Of a DNA stretch of 64,000 bases, positions 1 through 8,991 are shown in pieces. The stretch spans positions 62,001 to 126,000 of the forward strand of contig NZ_JACJRQ010000010.1 of NCBI RefSeq assembly GCF_014697355.1. Direction: 5' to 3'. Each line of letters begins with the position of its first letter. The stretch's first letter is position 1. This stretch comes from Nostoc calcicola FACHB-3891. GTDB lineage: Bacteria; Cyanobacteriota; Cyanobacteriia; Cyanobacteriales; Nostocaceae. A program made the translations under genes and the position numbers. The notes below the pieces were generated by a model. That model worked only from the letters and a program-made list of their open reading frames with translations. It had not been told where the DNA came from and did no database searches.

Positions 1-1649
1 CGCTTGAGTTGTTCCTCCATCAACTTGCGTTGAGTAATATCTCGAATTACCCCAACTAAAAAGAAATTGCCAGCCGAGTCTTTGTGAAGCGATCGCTTAG
101 TGGCAATTTGATGAGTCTGACCATCCGCATTTGTAAATTCTTCTTCGTGTTCGTGGGCTTGCTGAGTCCGAAAAACCAACTCATCCTGTTGTCGAAACAC
201 ATCGGCTTCATGTTTAGGGAAAAAATCATAATCTGACTTTTCAATTAACAACTTATTCGGATAACCGATAAATCGACAATACGCCTCATTTAAAACGATC
301 CACTGATGTTGTTCATTTTTCACAAAAATAGGATCGGGAATCGTGTTGATGACGTGATGCAGAAATTCCTTAGAGCGTTTCCACTCTCCTTGCATATGGG
401 CGATATGGCTCGTCATCCAAATAGCTGAAATTCCAAAGGTAAACAGCCCCGGAATCAGCGGTACCCACCAACCGTATAAAAAAGCTCCATAGGCACTGAG
501 GGCCAATACAAAACAAGAAACGAGGATACTGAGAAAACTTTTAGTTGCGTCTCGTATCCGCCATGTGGTGACAGCCCCCACATAAGACCAAACAAAAATC
601 CACAAGTATTCCAGTAATTCAGGCCAGACTTTGAGTAAAGGTCTTCCTTCAAGAGCCGCTGAGATTAACTCACTAATAAAATAAGCTTGTAATTGAATAC
701 CAGCCACAGGCTTTGCCGTACCCATCAAACCGCTGGAATAGGGAATAAATACAAAATCCTGGAGACTGGGTGCAGTGGAGCCAATAAGTATAATTCGATC
801 TTTAATTAAGTTTTCTGGGACTTTCTCTGCGAGTACATCGCTCATCGATACCTGGCGAAAATGAGAAAATTCTACAGATGGATTTTGAAATTTCGGCTTG
901 GGAAAATTGGACAAAATTTGGTAGCCTCTAGCATCAGCTCCGACATAAGCACCATCATTAGACTCAAAACGAGTAAAGGCTGCTTTACCTAATTGCAAAT
1001 ACTCAGGGTTGCTTTTTGCTTGGGTAGGAGTAATGTCGTCTGATTTTAAATACAATAAAGCCAGCTTCAAGGCAAAACTTTCGTGTACTTTATCCTCGAC
1101 GTGCCAATACAACAAGCTGCGACGTACTTTCCCATCAGGGTCGTACAGCACGTTGTTAAAACCCACTTGATTCTTATCGAGTCCCAGTGGAGGTAAAACA
1201 GTAAGGTTTTTGTTTTTTTCATTTGCCAGCAGTTCAATACCAATCAAGTTTGGCATTGACTTATAAGCTTTACGTAGTTCCTCATTACCAGGCTCTACTG
1301 GCAAATTTCGGTAAATATCCAAGCCAATAGCACGGGGCTTGTGGACGTTTAATTTTTGCAACAACTGAGCAATATTCCGATCTGGAATTGGCCACGAACG
1401 CACTTGGTCTAAATAGGCTTCATCAATCACAACAATAGTGATACGTTCTTCTGGCGGTTCATTTGGACGTAAGCGAAAAAATTGATCCAAACCTGCCAAC
1501 TCTAAGGATTGTAATAATCCAATAGAGCGCAAAAACAGGACACAGACTGCAACGCCAGCAGCAGTCATCAATTCCTTGTGTTCTCGACTCAGCGATTCTT
1601 TCAGTCCAAAGATTAACTTTATAAAACGCTTGCCTAGCTGCTGATTCAT
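1..1649 (-). CDS. CHASE2-PAS sensor protein, 3' part outside window
   Basis: Reading the minus strand from the ATG at 1649 gives about 549 residues with no stop before the window edge, so the C-terminal output domain is not visible. The N-terminus has one hydrophobic segment, followed by a CHASE2 extracytoplasmic domain (motifs FFRLRPNEPPEERITIVVID and RIILIGSTAPSLQD), then closely spaced hydrophobic helices (for example WELLEYLWIFVW-like and LVSCFVLALSAYGAFLYGWW) and a PAS domain (INTIPDPIFVKNEQHQW ... LVGVIRDITQRK). CHASE2 proteins sense an unknown periplasmic signal and usually end in a histidine kinase, a GGDEF domain or an adenylate cyclase. Which of these applies here cannot be said. 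The start codon overlaps the stop of a small upstream frame. Confidence 0.88.
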   Translation of the reverse strand, partial: MNQQLGKRFIKLIFGLKESLSREHKELMTAAGVAVCVLFLRSIGLLQSLELAGLDQFFRLRPNEPPEERITIVVIDEAYLDQVRSWPIPDRNIAQLLQKLNVHKPRAIGLDIYRNLPVEPGNEELRKAYKSMPNLIGIELLANEKNKNLTVLPPLGLDKNQVGFNNVLYDPDGKVRRSLLYWHVEDKVHESFALKLALLYLKSDDITPTQAKSNPEYLQLGKAAFTRFESNDGAYVGADARGYQILSNFPKPKFQNPSVEFSHFRQVSMSDVLAEKVPENLIKDRIILIGSTAPSLQDFVFIPYSSGLMGTAKPVAGIQLQAYFISELISAALEGRPLLKVWPELLEYLWIFVWSYVGAVTTWRIRDATKSFLSILVSCFVLALSAYGAFLYGWWVPLIPGLFTFGISAIWMTSHIAHMQGEWKRSKEFLHHVINTIPDPIFVKNEQHQWIVLNEAYCRFIGYPNKLLIEKSDYDFFPKHEADVFRQQDELVFRTQQAHEHEEEFTNADGQTHQIATKRSLHKDSAGNFFLVGVIRDITQRKLMEEQLK

Positions 1650-1900
1650 TAAGCCGCTCCCAAAGTTCTGAAACTCGGCTTTTGACTCACCTTCCGGAAA
1701 CTCCCAGAAGTATCTGAAAATTTTTCTTGACATCTACACAAACATTGAGGAAGGCGGTTTTGCTGATTGGACTCGCGTTTTTTCAGTAATAACAAAAGCA
1801 TATTGAGAGTAACTTCAACAGACACACTTTCGCATTTGACGCTGACATAATTACACCCGAAGGCGGCTTCTATGTGCTGCAAAAATAAATTAAAGTACAC
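1649..1900 (-). CDS. Small hypothetical protein overlapping the CHASE2 gene start
   Basis: An 83-codon frame whose TAA stop shares bases with the ATG of the CHASE2 sensor gene. This arrangement is typical of translational coupling. I recognise no family. The sequence contains a leucine-rich stretch and five cysteines spread along its length. It may be the decayed tail of a gene that once formed an operon with the sensor. The overlap is the main reason for listing it, and it could be chance. Confidence 0.3.
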   Translation of the reverse strand: MYFNLFLQHIEAAFGCNYVSVKCESVSVEVTLNMLLLLLKKRESNQQNRLPQCLCRCQEKFSDTSGSFRKVSQKPSFRTLGAA

Positions 1901-2469
1901 ATTGCATGAGAGCCAGTATACTTAATCGAGTTCCTTCCGCTTGAGATGTTTGTAAAGGACTTCCAAAAAATAAATTATCCCAAATTATTTTTACATTTTT
2001 CGGGTAGCACAGCTGTGCTACCCTACGGTGGGATGTTTTTTTAATTGGAAGTCTCTAAGTGAAAACCGCAAGAAAATTGATATAGCGGATTTTGAGTTAG
2101 TGAAGTATACAAACTTGGTCTGAAAAGTAGGCATCAAGCTGTTTTACTTCCCAACAGCTAATTCTGAATTGGGTATTAGACAACACTTAATTACCTATAG
2201 CCTTAGTCACATAGGTTAGAACACTGTTGATTGCTCAAAGCGTTGAAGCAAGTGGGTTTTTACTCAGCACTGGCTCAACACCCCGCTACCGCTAACAACA
2301 CTTTGTCATATCACCAATATTACCAAAAACAAAAAAGTCAACCGGAAACGGACTTGCTGTCTTTATCCAGTCAACTATAAGGTGTAAAAGCCAAGTCACC
2401 GAAACAGCAAGGGCTAAAAGCCCCGTTACCGCTAACAGTACTCTTGAACAGAAACAGGGTTATTGGCAA
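1901..2469. other. Intergenic region, no gene seen
   Basis: No convincing coding frame was found. The stretch holds a small inverted-repeat element at 1958-2053 (listed separately). The rest is AT-rich, with two similar phrases mentioning 'ccccgctaccgctaacaacac' type text near 2280 and 2420 (a dispersed 'CCCCGTTACCGCTAAC' repeat). No promoter could be assigned with confidence. Confidence 0.5.
1958..2053. mobile_element. MITE-like element, family A, copy 1
   Basis: The ends form an inverted repeat (GACTTCCAA at 1958-1966 and TTGGAAGTC at 2045-2053). Inside are the family-specific arms AAATAAATTATCCCAAATTA and GGGATGTTTTTTTAATT, and a central palindrome built on CACAGCTGTG. The same arrangement recurs at 18981-19098 and 48799-48945, with a variant at 47458-47569. 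No transposase is encoded, so any movement would need an enzyme in trans. Confidence 0.75.
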
Positions 2470-3456
2470 TTACTTAAAATATTGGAAGTTACGAGGGCCT
2501 GTGTAACCAGAAACTTTTGCTAGTTCCTCTAAATTTTGTACTCCGCTATAGCTTTTACCATCGATAATCCAAGTCGGGAAGCCTTCAATTTTTGCAGCTT
2601 TACACAGTTCTGGTTGAGCTTTGAGTCCATCAGGGGCGCACTCTACCTTAACTTTTTCGTTGAGTTCTTGATAAGCTTGTTTTCCAAACAGCAACTTCTG
2701 TTCGTGGCAGTGAGGACACCAGTAAGCGACGTATTCCTTAGCACCTATCTTCAGCAGATGTTGTGCTAGGGCTATTTCTGCCTCACCAGAGGTGGTAGTG
2801 ATTTCCCAGCCGAATGCTGGGTTAGGATTTTCCTTGGGAATAAAGGAAATTTTTACAGGTTCTCCGGGAGTTCCAGTTGTAATGGGTGATTGATTTACGC
2901 CAGCATAAATGCCTAAAGTACCAATCAGCGTCACCATCCCAACAATCAGGGCGGTAAACAATATTTGTCCAATATCCTCCCAAGTCCGACCGATAATTGT
3001 CAGTACCAAAAGACTAGTAGAGAATAAAGCTGAGCCGATACAGTAAGGACAAACAGCTTTGATTTGGAATGCCAGTAGGTACATTAAGTAGCCGCTAAAT
3101 ACAGACATAGCGATCGCACCTACCAACAGTAGCCACCACGTCCAATTTTCCAGCTGCTTGCGACTATTATTATTGTCCCCTGAGTTCAATACCAAGGGAG
3201 CCAAAGCTAATATCACCATACCGGTGTATGCCATAAACCCAAACAAAGCTAACGGCTGACCAAAAACTGTTGCCCAAGGACTGGAAAGCACATCATTACA
3301 GCCTTTGACACCAGCCTGTGCCACACAAGCTGTACTGCCTCCTGTTAACTTTTCTATGGTGAGATAAGCAGTCGTCAAGGCACCACATCCAGCGATCGCG
3401 GCAATCAATGGACGTGACCATTTATGAATCCAAGGAGTAGAACGGCGGCGAATCAT
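2470..3456 (-). CDS. VKOR-thioredoxin fusion (disulfide-bond forming oxidoreductase)
   Basis: 328 residues. The N-terminal half is a vitamin K epoxide reductase domain with several membrane helices. It has loop cysteines C44 and C53 and the quinone-proximal CPYC pair C136/C139. After a final membrane helix (about 165-187) comes a soluble thioredoxin-like domain with the WCPHC active site (C247/C250) and a cis-Pro segment (EGFPTWIIDG). In cyanobacteria such fusions oxidise substrate proteins in the thylakoid lumen or periplasm and pass electrons to quinone. All four catalytic cysteine pairs are present, so the enzyme should be active. It stands alone, followed downstream by repeats rather than a partner gene. 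Confidence 0.93.
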   Translation of the reverse strand: MIRRRSTPWIHKWSRPLIAAIAGCGALTTAYLTIEKLTGGSTACVAQAGVKGCNDVLSSPWATVFGQPLALFGFMAYTGMVILALAPLVLNSGDNNNSRKQLENWTWWLLLVGAIAMSVFSGYLMYLLAFQIKAVCPYCIGSALFSTSLLVLTIIGRTWEDIGQILFTALIVGMVTLIGTLGIYAGVNQSPITTGTPGEPVKISFIPKENPNPAFGWEITTTSGEAEIALAQHLLKIGAKEYVAYWCPHCHEQKLLFGKQAYQELNEKVKVECAPDGLKAQPELCKAAKIEGFPTWIIDGKSYSGVQNLEELAKVSGYTGPRNFQYFK

Positions 3457-3467
3457 AAATTGCTTCG

Positions 3468-3653
3468 GGAGTTAGGAGTTAGGAGTTAGGAGTTAGGAGT
3501 GAGAAGTGAGGAGTTAGGAGTTAGGAGTTAGGAGTGAGAAGTGAGGAGTTAGGAGTTAGGAGTGAGAAGTGAGGAGTTAAGAATGAGGAATTTTGGAACA
3601 ATCAATTTAAAACTCATAACTCATAACTCATAACTCATAACTCATAACTCCTC
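3468..3653. repeat. Heptamer tandem repeats (STRR)
   Basis: Between the VKOR gene and btpA there are many copies of the 7-mer TTAGGAG and variants (GTGAGAAG), followed by five copies of CATAACT in the opposite sense. Such short tandemly repeated heptamers are characteristic of Nostocales intergenic DNA. The two blocks are roughly complementary (AGGAGTTA-type against AACTCAT/AACTCCT), so a hairpin is possible in RNA. Confidence 0.85.
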
Positions 3654-3669
3654 ACTCTCTCCCTATTCC

Positions 3670-4518
3670 CTAAGAATGCAATTTCACTTGTCCTGCTGAC
3701 TTGCTTTCACCTTTGGAGTTCCAACTGCGACGCGTGGCTTCCACAAATTGACTGACGCGAATGGGGTCAATTGGTTGATCTATCCGTCCGTGACGTTTCA
3801 GGGAACTGGAAACTATGACACCATCTGCTGCCTGCATCAATGTATCAATATTTTCCCAATTTGCCCCACTACCAATGAACACTGGCGTGCCAGCTGCGGC
3901 ACCACAAGCTAGTTCCAAATCTTCTAAGTTGGGAGGACTACCAGTAGCCCAACCAGACAAAATCACCCCGTCTGCTAAACCCCTTTCAATGGTGTCTTTT
4001 ACGGCGACTGTGAGATTTGGAGAACTCAAAGGACGGGCGTGTTTGACTAACACATCGGCCAGGATTTTAACATCACTGCCTAACTCCCGTCGATAGCGCA
4101 GTAGTTGATGGGCTTCTCCCTCAATTAATCCCTGATCGGTTGCCATGACTCCCGTGAGGACGTTGACGCGGATAAATTGTGCTTGGACACAGCTAGCGAT
4201 CGCCATTGCACTTTTGCCGTCGTTTCGCAACACATTTAACCCCACTGGCAAGGTCACCAAGTTCTGTATCCGCTGTACTACCATTGTCATGGCACTCACA
4301 ACCACCGGATCTACTTGGTTTTTAGTAAACGGCGCGTCGAAAAAATTCTCCACAATCATCCCGTCTACACCTCCGCTGGCCAAGGCTGCGGCTTCTTGTT
4401 CGGCGCGGTCAATTACCGCTTTGAGGCTACCTCCCCAACGCGGTGAGGTTGGCAGTGGTAGCAGGTGAACCACGCCAATAATCGGTGAGCGAGTTTTAAA
4501 TAGCTGATATAAGTCCAC
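3670..4518 (-). CDS. btpA: BtpA family protein (photosystem I biogenesis)
   Basis: 282 residues matching the BtpA/SgcQ family: start MDLYQLFKTRSPIIGVVHLL, GGVDGMIVENFFDAPF near residue 50, and ADGVILSGWATG in the C-terminal half. The fold is expected to be a TIM barrel. In Synechocystis BtpA is a thylakoid-associated protein needed to stabilise photosystem I reaction-centre proteins, especially at low temperature. The family assignment rests on these conserved blocks and on length. The biochemical activity of the family is not established. It is transcribed away from rimO, and a long repeat-bearing gap separates the two. Confidence 0.92.
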   Translation of the reverse strand: MDLYQLFKTRSPIIGVVHLLPLPTSPRWGGSLKAVIDRAEQEAAALASGGVDGMIVENFFDAPFTKNQVDPVVVSAMTMVVQRIQNLVTLPVGLNVLRNDGKSAMAIASCVQAQFIRVNVLTGVMATDQGLIEGEAHQLLRYRRELGSDVKILADVLVKHARPLSSPNLTVAVKDTIERGLADGVILSGWATGSPPNLEDLELACGAAAGTPVFIGSGANWENIDTLMQAADGVIVSSSLKRHGRIDQPIDPIRVSQFVEATRRSWNSKGESKSAGQVKLHS

Positions 4519-5443
4519 GTCTTTAATTATTGCGAGGGATTAGGGATTACAGACTAGAGATTAGAGGCTAGTACTCTGCCAACCCAAAAATGCGCTTCTT
4601 TCGGGCTGGGGAAAGGGGAAGGGGTAAAGGGTAAGGGATTTAAAACCTTTCCCCTTTCCCCTTTCCCCTTTACCCCGCTTGCGTCACGAAAGCGAACTGC
4701 TAGTACTACAAGACCTAAATATACCTACAATTCAAAATACCCGAAAAGCTTGACTCATCAGCTTTTTGAATTTTGAATAATTTTGCATAAGTTAATTTTA
4801 CAAGGCGTTACTAGCCCCTAGTCCCCAGTCTGTGTAAGCCATTCCCTTGGTTAGCATTAAATCTGTTTTATGAAGGCCTGGTTTGCTGCCTCCTTCCCAA
4901 GATGGAAATTGGCGTGAAACCTCTCATAAGATATGTTAAGATAAAACCTGGCTACAAGAGGAGTTTGCCACTCACAACACGCGAGGCAGCTTTCCGTGGT
5001 TTAGGTGTCTTGTCCGCGCACAGTCGTAGGATCGGCAAATGGCCAGGGCAACATTACTGCTTTATAGGCGTAGTCGCTTTCGTCGATTTCCCTGAGGGTA
5101 GCGACTTCTCACAACAAGCCCTTTGGGCGGCTTCCCGATGGGTAAATTAACAACGCACACGCTATGGTAATGTAAAATACCAATAGACGAATTGTTAAAA
5201 AACATTACAAGTGTCAAATGTACCCAAAGACACTTCGATTCACCCTGGGGAACAGATTGATAGGAATATCATAACATGACCTCTATTTTTATTATCAATA
5301 GGGTCATAGATTAGCGGGCATTTGCTGACAGTGGGAATTTGCCGCTGTTAATATTCTCATGAGGATGCCGATAGCAAAAAAGCTGGCGTTAGTGCTGGAA
5401 TGATTTTGATTACAAGAAAGGAAACCGAAAATTTTTTCAAAAT
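4519..5443. other. Long gap with an inverted repeat and an unassigned compact segment
   Basis: This 925-base region between btpA and rimO contains a purine/pyrimidine inverted repeat at 4608-4676. From about 4860 to 5160 it has a less AT-rich segment with several possible small hairpins (for example AAGCC-CTTTGGG-CGGCTT near 5115 and GTAGTCGCT/AGCGACTTC between 5080 and 5107). An 82-codon frame at 4902-5150 has no recognisable protein features. The segment could be a small RNA gene or gene debris. It does not match tmRNA, RNase P RNA or SRP RNA as I know them. Confidence 0.4.
4608..4676. repeat. Purine-rich inverted repeat
   Basis: A run of GGGGAAA/GGGGTAAAGG units at 4608-4637 faces a run of CCCCTTT units at 4646-4676, separated by about eight bases (TTTAAAA core). 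The RNA would form a long imperfect hairpin. Similar GGGAAAGGGG text occurs in other gaps of this window. Confidence 0.7.
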
Positions 5444-6763
5444 ATGGGTGACAAGCCAACAATTGCTATTTCTCACTTGGGCTGTGAGAAAAATCGAATT
5501 GATACAGAACACATGTTGGGAATGCTCACAGAAGCAGGCTACGGTGTAGATACAAATGAAGAGTTAGCAGATTACGTTATTGTTAATACATGTAGTTTTA
5601 TTGAAGCAGCGAGACTTGAATCTGTCAGAACTTTGGTAGAACTGGCAGAGGCAAACAAAAAAATTGTGATTACTGGCTGTATGGCGCAACATTTCCAAGA
5701 ACAACTTTTGGATGAGTTGCCGGAAGCGGTAGCTGTGGTGGGTACAGGTGATTATCACAAAATTGTAAATGTAATTGAGCGTGTTGAACTTGGCGAACGG
5801 GTAAAACAGGTTAGTATCGAACCAACCTACATTGCCGATGAGACTACACCGCGCTATCGCACTACAACAGAGGGTGTAGCTTACCTCAGGGTTGCCGAAG
5901 GATGTGATTATCGTTGTGCGTTTTGTATAATTCCTCATTTAAGAGGGAACCAGCGATCGCGTACTATTGAATCGATAGTCGCTGAAGCCGAGCAGCTAGT
6001 GGCTCAAGGGGTACAGGAAATTATTTTAATTTCCCAAATCACGACTAATTACGGTCTGGATATTTATGGTCAGCCAAAGTTAGCCGAACTACTCCAAGCT
6101 TTGGGGAAAGTCAACGTACCGTGGATCAGAATCCACTACGCTTATCCCACGGGATTGACACAAGGCGTGATAGCGGCAATTAAAGAAACACCCAACGTCT
6201 TGCCTTATCTCGATTTGCCGTTGCAACACTCTCATCCAGAGATTCTTCGCGCCATGAATCGTCCTTGGCAAGGGCGTGTAAATGATGGGATTATAGATCG
6301 CATCAAAACGGCGCTACCAACAGCCGTTTTGCGGACAACATTTATTGTTGGTTTCCCAGGAGAAACAAGCGAGCATTTTGAGCATCTACTAGAGTTCGTC
6401 AGGCGGCATGAATTTGACCATGTTGGCGTGTTCACATTCTCCCCAGAAGAAGGAACCCCCGCCTACAACCTGCCCAATCAGTTATCTCAAGAAGTCATGG
6501 ACGATCGCCGAGACCAACTGATGGCACTCCAGCAACCGATTTCCCAGAAGAAAAATCAACAGGAAGTAGGCAAAATCGTCGATGTCCTGATTGAGCAAGA
6601 AAATCCTGAAAGTGGTGAATTAATCGGTCGTTCAAGTAGATTTTCTCCAGAAGTCGATGGTCAAGTTTATGTCCAAGGACAGGCGAAGTTGGGAACCATC
6701 GTCCCAGTAGCGATTCACCACGCTGATGAATATGACTTATATGGTCAAGTTGTCAATAACTAA
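5444..6763 (+). CDS. rimO: Ribosomal protein S12 methylthiotransferase RimO
   Basis: 439 residues. The N-terminal UPF0004 domain binds one Fe-S cluster through C14, C50 and C79. The radical SAM core carries the CxxxCxxC cluster at C154, C158 and C161 ([19 protein letters not shown]). A TRAM domain follows at the C-terminus (from about 365, [10 protein letters not shown]...). RimO methylthiolates the conserved aspartate of ribosomal protein S12. The length, and the full set of cysteines, fit RimO rather than the tRNA enzyme MiaB. It reads toward the helicase gene, 116 bases away, and a perfect palindrome lies between them. Confidence 0.95.
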   Translation: MGDKPTIAISHLGCEKNRIDTEHMLGMLTEAGYGVDTNEELADYVIVNTCSFIEAARLESVRTLVELAEANKKIVITGCMAQHFQEQLLDELPEAVAVVGTGDYHKIVNVIERVELGERVKQVSIEPTYIADETTPRYRTTTEGVAYLRVAEGCDYRCAFCIIPHLRGNQRSRTIESIVAEAEQLVAQGVQEIILISQITTNYGLDIYGQPKLAELLQALGKVNVPWIRIHYAYPTGLTQGVIAAIKETPNVLPYLDLPLQHSHPEILRAMNRPWQGRVNDGIIDRIKTALPTAVLRTTFIVGFPGETSEHFEHLLEFVRRHEFDHVGVFTFSPEEGTPAYNLPNQLSQEVMDDRRDQLMALQQPISQKKNQQEVGKIVDVLIEQENPESGELIGRSSRFSPEVDGQVYVQGQAKLGTIVPVAIHHADEYDLYGQVVNN

Positions 6764-6807
6764 TTTGTCATTTGTCAGTTGTCCTTTGTAAATGACTAAT
6801 GACCATT

Positions 6808-6835
6808 GTAGAGACGCGATTAATCGCGTCTCTAC
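6808..6835. repeat. Perfect 28-bp palindrome between rimO and crhR
   Basis: Two 14-base arms (GTAGAGACGCGATT and its exact complement) with no spacer. The arms are GC-rich, but no T-run follows, so it is a poor intrinsic terminator. It looks like a dispersed palindromic repeat; a related short phrase ('tagagacgttgcattgcaacctctcta') occurs at 9570-9595. Confidence 0.85.
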
Positions 6836-6879
6836 CAATGACTAATCCAAAAATCCTTAGATAAAATTTAGGAGAATTA

Positions 6880-8412
6880 ATGAATCTTTCGTTTCAAGAA
6901 CTAGGTATTTCCCAAGAACGCGTCGAGCAACTAGAAAAAATCGGCTTTACCGAACCTACTAATATTCAAGCCCAAGCAATTCCCCAATTGTTGGCGGGTC
7001 GTGATGTGGTAGGTCAATCCCAAACTGGGACGGGTAAAACAGCAGCATTTTCACTGCCAATTTTAGAACGGCTCGATATTAATCAAAGAGCTGTGCAAGC
7101 CTTGGTTTTAACACCAACTCGTGAATTAGCAATGCAAGTTCACGATGCGATCGCTCAGTTTATCGGCAATGACGGATTGCGGGTATTAGCAATATACGGT
7201 GGTCAATCAATTGAGCGGCAAATGTTGCAGCTCAAACGTGGCGTTCACATCGTTGTCGGCACCCCAGGACGGGTAATAGATTTGCTCGATCGCGGCTGTT
7301 TGAAGCTCGATCAAGTGAAATGGTTTGTCTTAGATGAAGCCGATGAAATGCTGAGCATGGGCTTTATCGACGACGTGGTGAAAATCCTCTCCCAAGCACC
7401 CACAGATCGCCAAACAGCTTTATTTTCGGCGACAATGCCACCCTCGATTCGCTCCTTGGTGAACAAGTTTTTGCGATCGCCGGCCACAGTTACCGTCGAG
7501 CAACCAAAAGCTGCACCCAACAAAATTAACCAAGTAGCTTACTTGATCCCCCGCCACTGGACAAAAGCCAAAGCTTTACAGCCAATTCTGGAAATGGAAG
7601 ATCCAGAAACAGCTTTAATCTTTGTTCGCACCAGACGTACCGCCGCTGAACTCACCAATCAACTGCAATCTGCTGGTCATAGTGTCGATGAATACCACGG
7701 TGACTTATCCCAACAAGCGCGGGAGCGGTTATTGAGCCGATTCCGGAATCGTCAAGTACGCTGGGTGGTAGCAACTGATATTGCCGCACGCGGATTAGAT
7801 GTCGATCAACTCTCCCATGTGATCAACTACGACTTACCTGATAGCGTAGAAACCTACGTTCACCGCATTGGTCGTACTGGTCGTGCTGGTAAAGAAGGAA
7901 CCGCAATTTCCCTAGTACAGCCATTTGAACGGCGCAAGCAGCAGACATTTGAACGTCATAACCGCCAAGCTTGGCAAGTGTTGACAATTCCCACACGGGC
8001 ACAGATTGAAGCGCGGCACATCCTGAAATTGCAAGAACAAGTGCGGGAAGCTTTGGCTGGTGAACGTTTAGCTTCATTTTTGCCCATCGTCAGCGAATTG
8101 ATTGAAAAATATGATGCTCAAGCGATCGCCGCAGCCGCATTGCAAATCGCTTACGACCAAACTCGTCCCGCTTGGTTGAACTCAGATGTGGAAATTCCCC
8201 AAGAGGAACCCGCCACTCCCAAACCCAGACTCAGCAAGCGCCAATCTTCCAGCGATCGCCCCCGTTCTGCGTGGAAATCAGATAGCAGCAATGGAGATGA
8301 AGAAAGACATTCTTCTCCCAAGCCCAAACTGCGGACAAATGGTCGTGAGTCTTCTGCATCCCCTACAAGTAAAAAGCTAGGTTCACCTACAGCTAGGGAA
8401 TCAGCTTCTTAG
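6880..8412 (+). CDS. crhR: DEAD-box RNA helicase, CrhR-like
   Basis: 510 residues with the complete helicase core: Q motif (FTEPTNIQAQAIP), Walker A (GTGKT at about 50-54), VLTPTRELA, VLDEADEML, SAT, and C-terminal VATDIAARGLDV and HRIGRTGRAG. The stretch KALQPILEMEDPE and the region ending ALAGERLASFLPIV closely match Synechocystis CrhR, the redox- and cold-responsive helicase. A basic, low-complexity tail of about 70 residues (Lys/Arg/Ser/Pro-rich) follows and probably binds RNA. A clear Shine-Dalgarno AGGAG at 6870-6874 supports the ATG at 6880. The CrhR name is by resemblance; Nostocales have several related helicases. Confidence 0.9.
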   Translation: MNLSFQELGISQERVEQLEKIGFTEPTNIQAQAIPQLLAGRDVVGQSQTGTGKTAAFSLPILERLDINQRAVQALVLTPTRELAMQVHDAIAQFIGNDGLRVLAIYGGQSIERQMLQLKRGVHIVVGTPGRVIDLLDRGCLKLDQVKWFVLDEADEMLSMGFIDDVVKILSQAPTDRQTALFSATMPPSIRSLVNKFLRSPATVTVEQPKAAPNKINQVAYLIPRHWTKAKALQPILEMEDPETALIFVRTRRTAAELTNQLQSAGHSVDEYHGDLSQQARERLLSRFRNRQVRWVVATDIAARGLDVDQLSHVINYDLPDSVETYVHRIGRTGRAGKEGTAISLVQPFERRKQQTFERHNRQAWQVLTIPTRAQIEARHILKLQEQVREALAGERLASFLPIVSELIEKYDAQAIAAAALQIAYDQTRPAWLNSDVEIPQEEPATPKPRLSKRQSSSDRPRSAWKSDSSNGDEERHSSPKPKLRTNGRESSASPTSKKLGSPTARESAS

Positions 8413-8991
8413 TTAGAAGTTAATGAATTTTGGATTTTAGATTTTAGATTTTAGATTTTTGCTTTAATCCAAAATCCCAAATTCAAAATCTAAAATTGAC
8501 ACAGTTAATGAATTTTGGATTTTAGATTTTAGATTTTTCTTTCAATCCAAAATCCCAAATTCAAAATCTAAAATTGAAAGAGTTAAGAGTTAGGAGTTAA
8601 GATTTTGACTTTGGACTCTTGACTTTTTGATTTTTTGGGTAACTTTTTCTATAAACTTGTAGAAAATGAATTAAAGATACATTCTTCGCCGTTTTATGCC
8701 AAATTGGGAAAGAAACTAATACCAATTCTGTATGAAGATGCGCCAAACTATATGAGCAACGAACCGCAAAGGAGAGGCAGCGCGGTCTTGGGGGTCTCCC
8801 CTATGAGCGACTGCCGTCGCAAAGGGCACAAAGAAAGAAAGAAGAAGCCAAGAAAATTTGGCGCAGCCTCACAAAGAAATGGTATAAGTATTATTTGTGG
8901 AACAAAGTGAGGTTATGAAAAGCCGCTATATCAAGCTTTTTTGAATGTGTATTAATTACGAATTACGAACTACGAATTACGAATTAGTATT
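8413..8991. other. Repeat-filled gap between helicase and Uma2 genes
   Basis: 8420-8577 contains two near-copies of a TTTTGGATTTTAGATTTTAG... AATCCAAAATCCCAAATTC unit that can fold back on itself. 8718-8886 is a MITE-like element (listed separately). 8945-8985 has five ATTACGA-type heptamers. A 91-codon frame across 8635-8910 is an accident of these repeats. No gene is supported. Confidence 0.7.
8718..8886. mobile_element. MITE-like element, family B, copy 1
   Basis: Begins AATACCAATTCTGTATGAAG and ends with an inverted counterpart (AAAGAAATGGTATA). The arms ATGCGCC and GGCGCAGCCTC match, in the reverse order, the arms of a second element at 23591-23707. The interior is made of other dispersed modules (AACCGCAAAGG..., TCTTGGGGGTCTCCCC...). 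A non-autonomous element or a nested repeat cluster is the likely explanation. Confidence 0.65.

Noticed and set aside
3468..3653. Regular short repeats that might suggest a CRISPR array
   Set aside because: Units are 7 bases with no unique spacers and no cas genes nearby; they are STRR heptamers.
4902..5150. 82-codon frame upstream of rimO
   Set aside because: No recognised motif, no clear Shine-Dalgarno; a structured RNA or debris seems as likely, so it was kept only as a note.
5564..5938. 124-codon minus-strand frame inside rimO
   Set aside because: Antisense to the conserved radical SAM region of rimO; composition is unlike a real protein.
8635..8910. 91-codon plus-strand frame
   Set aside because: It runs through a MITE-like element and dispersed repeat modules and has no protein-like features.
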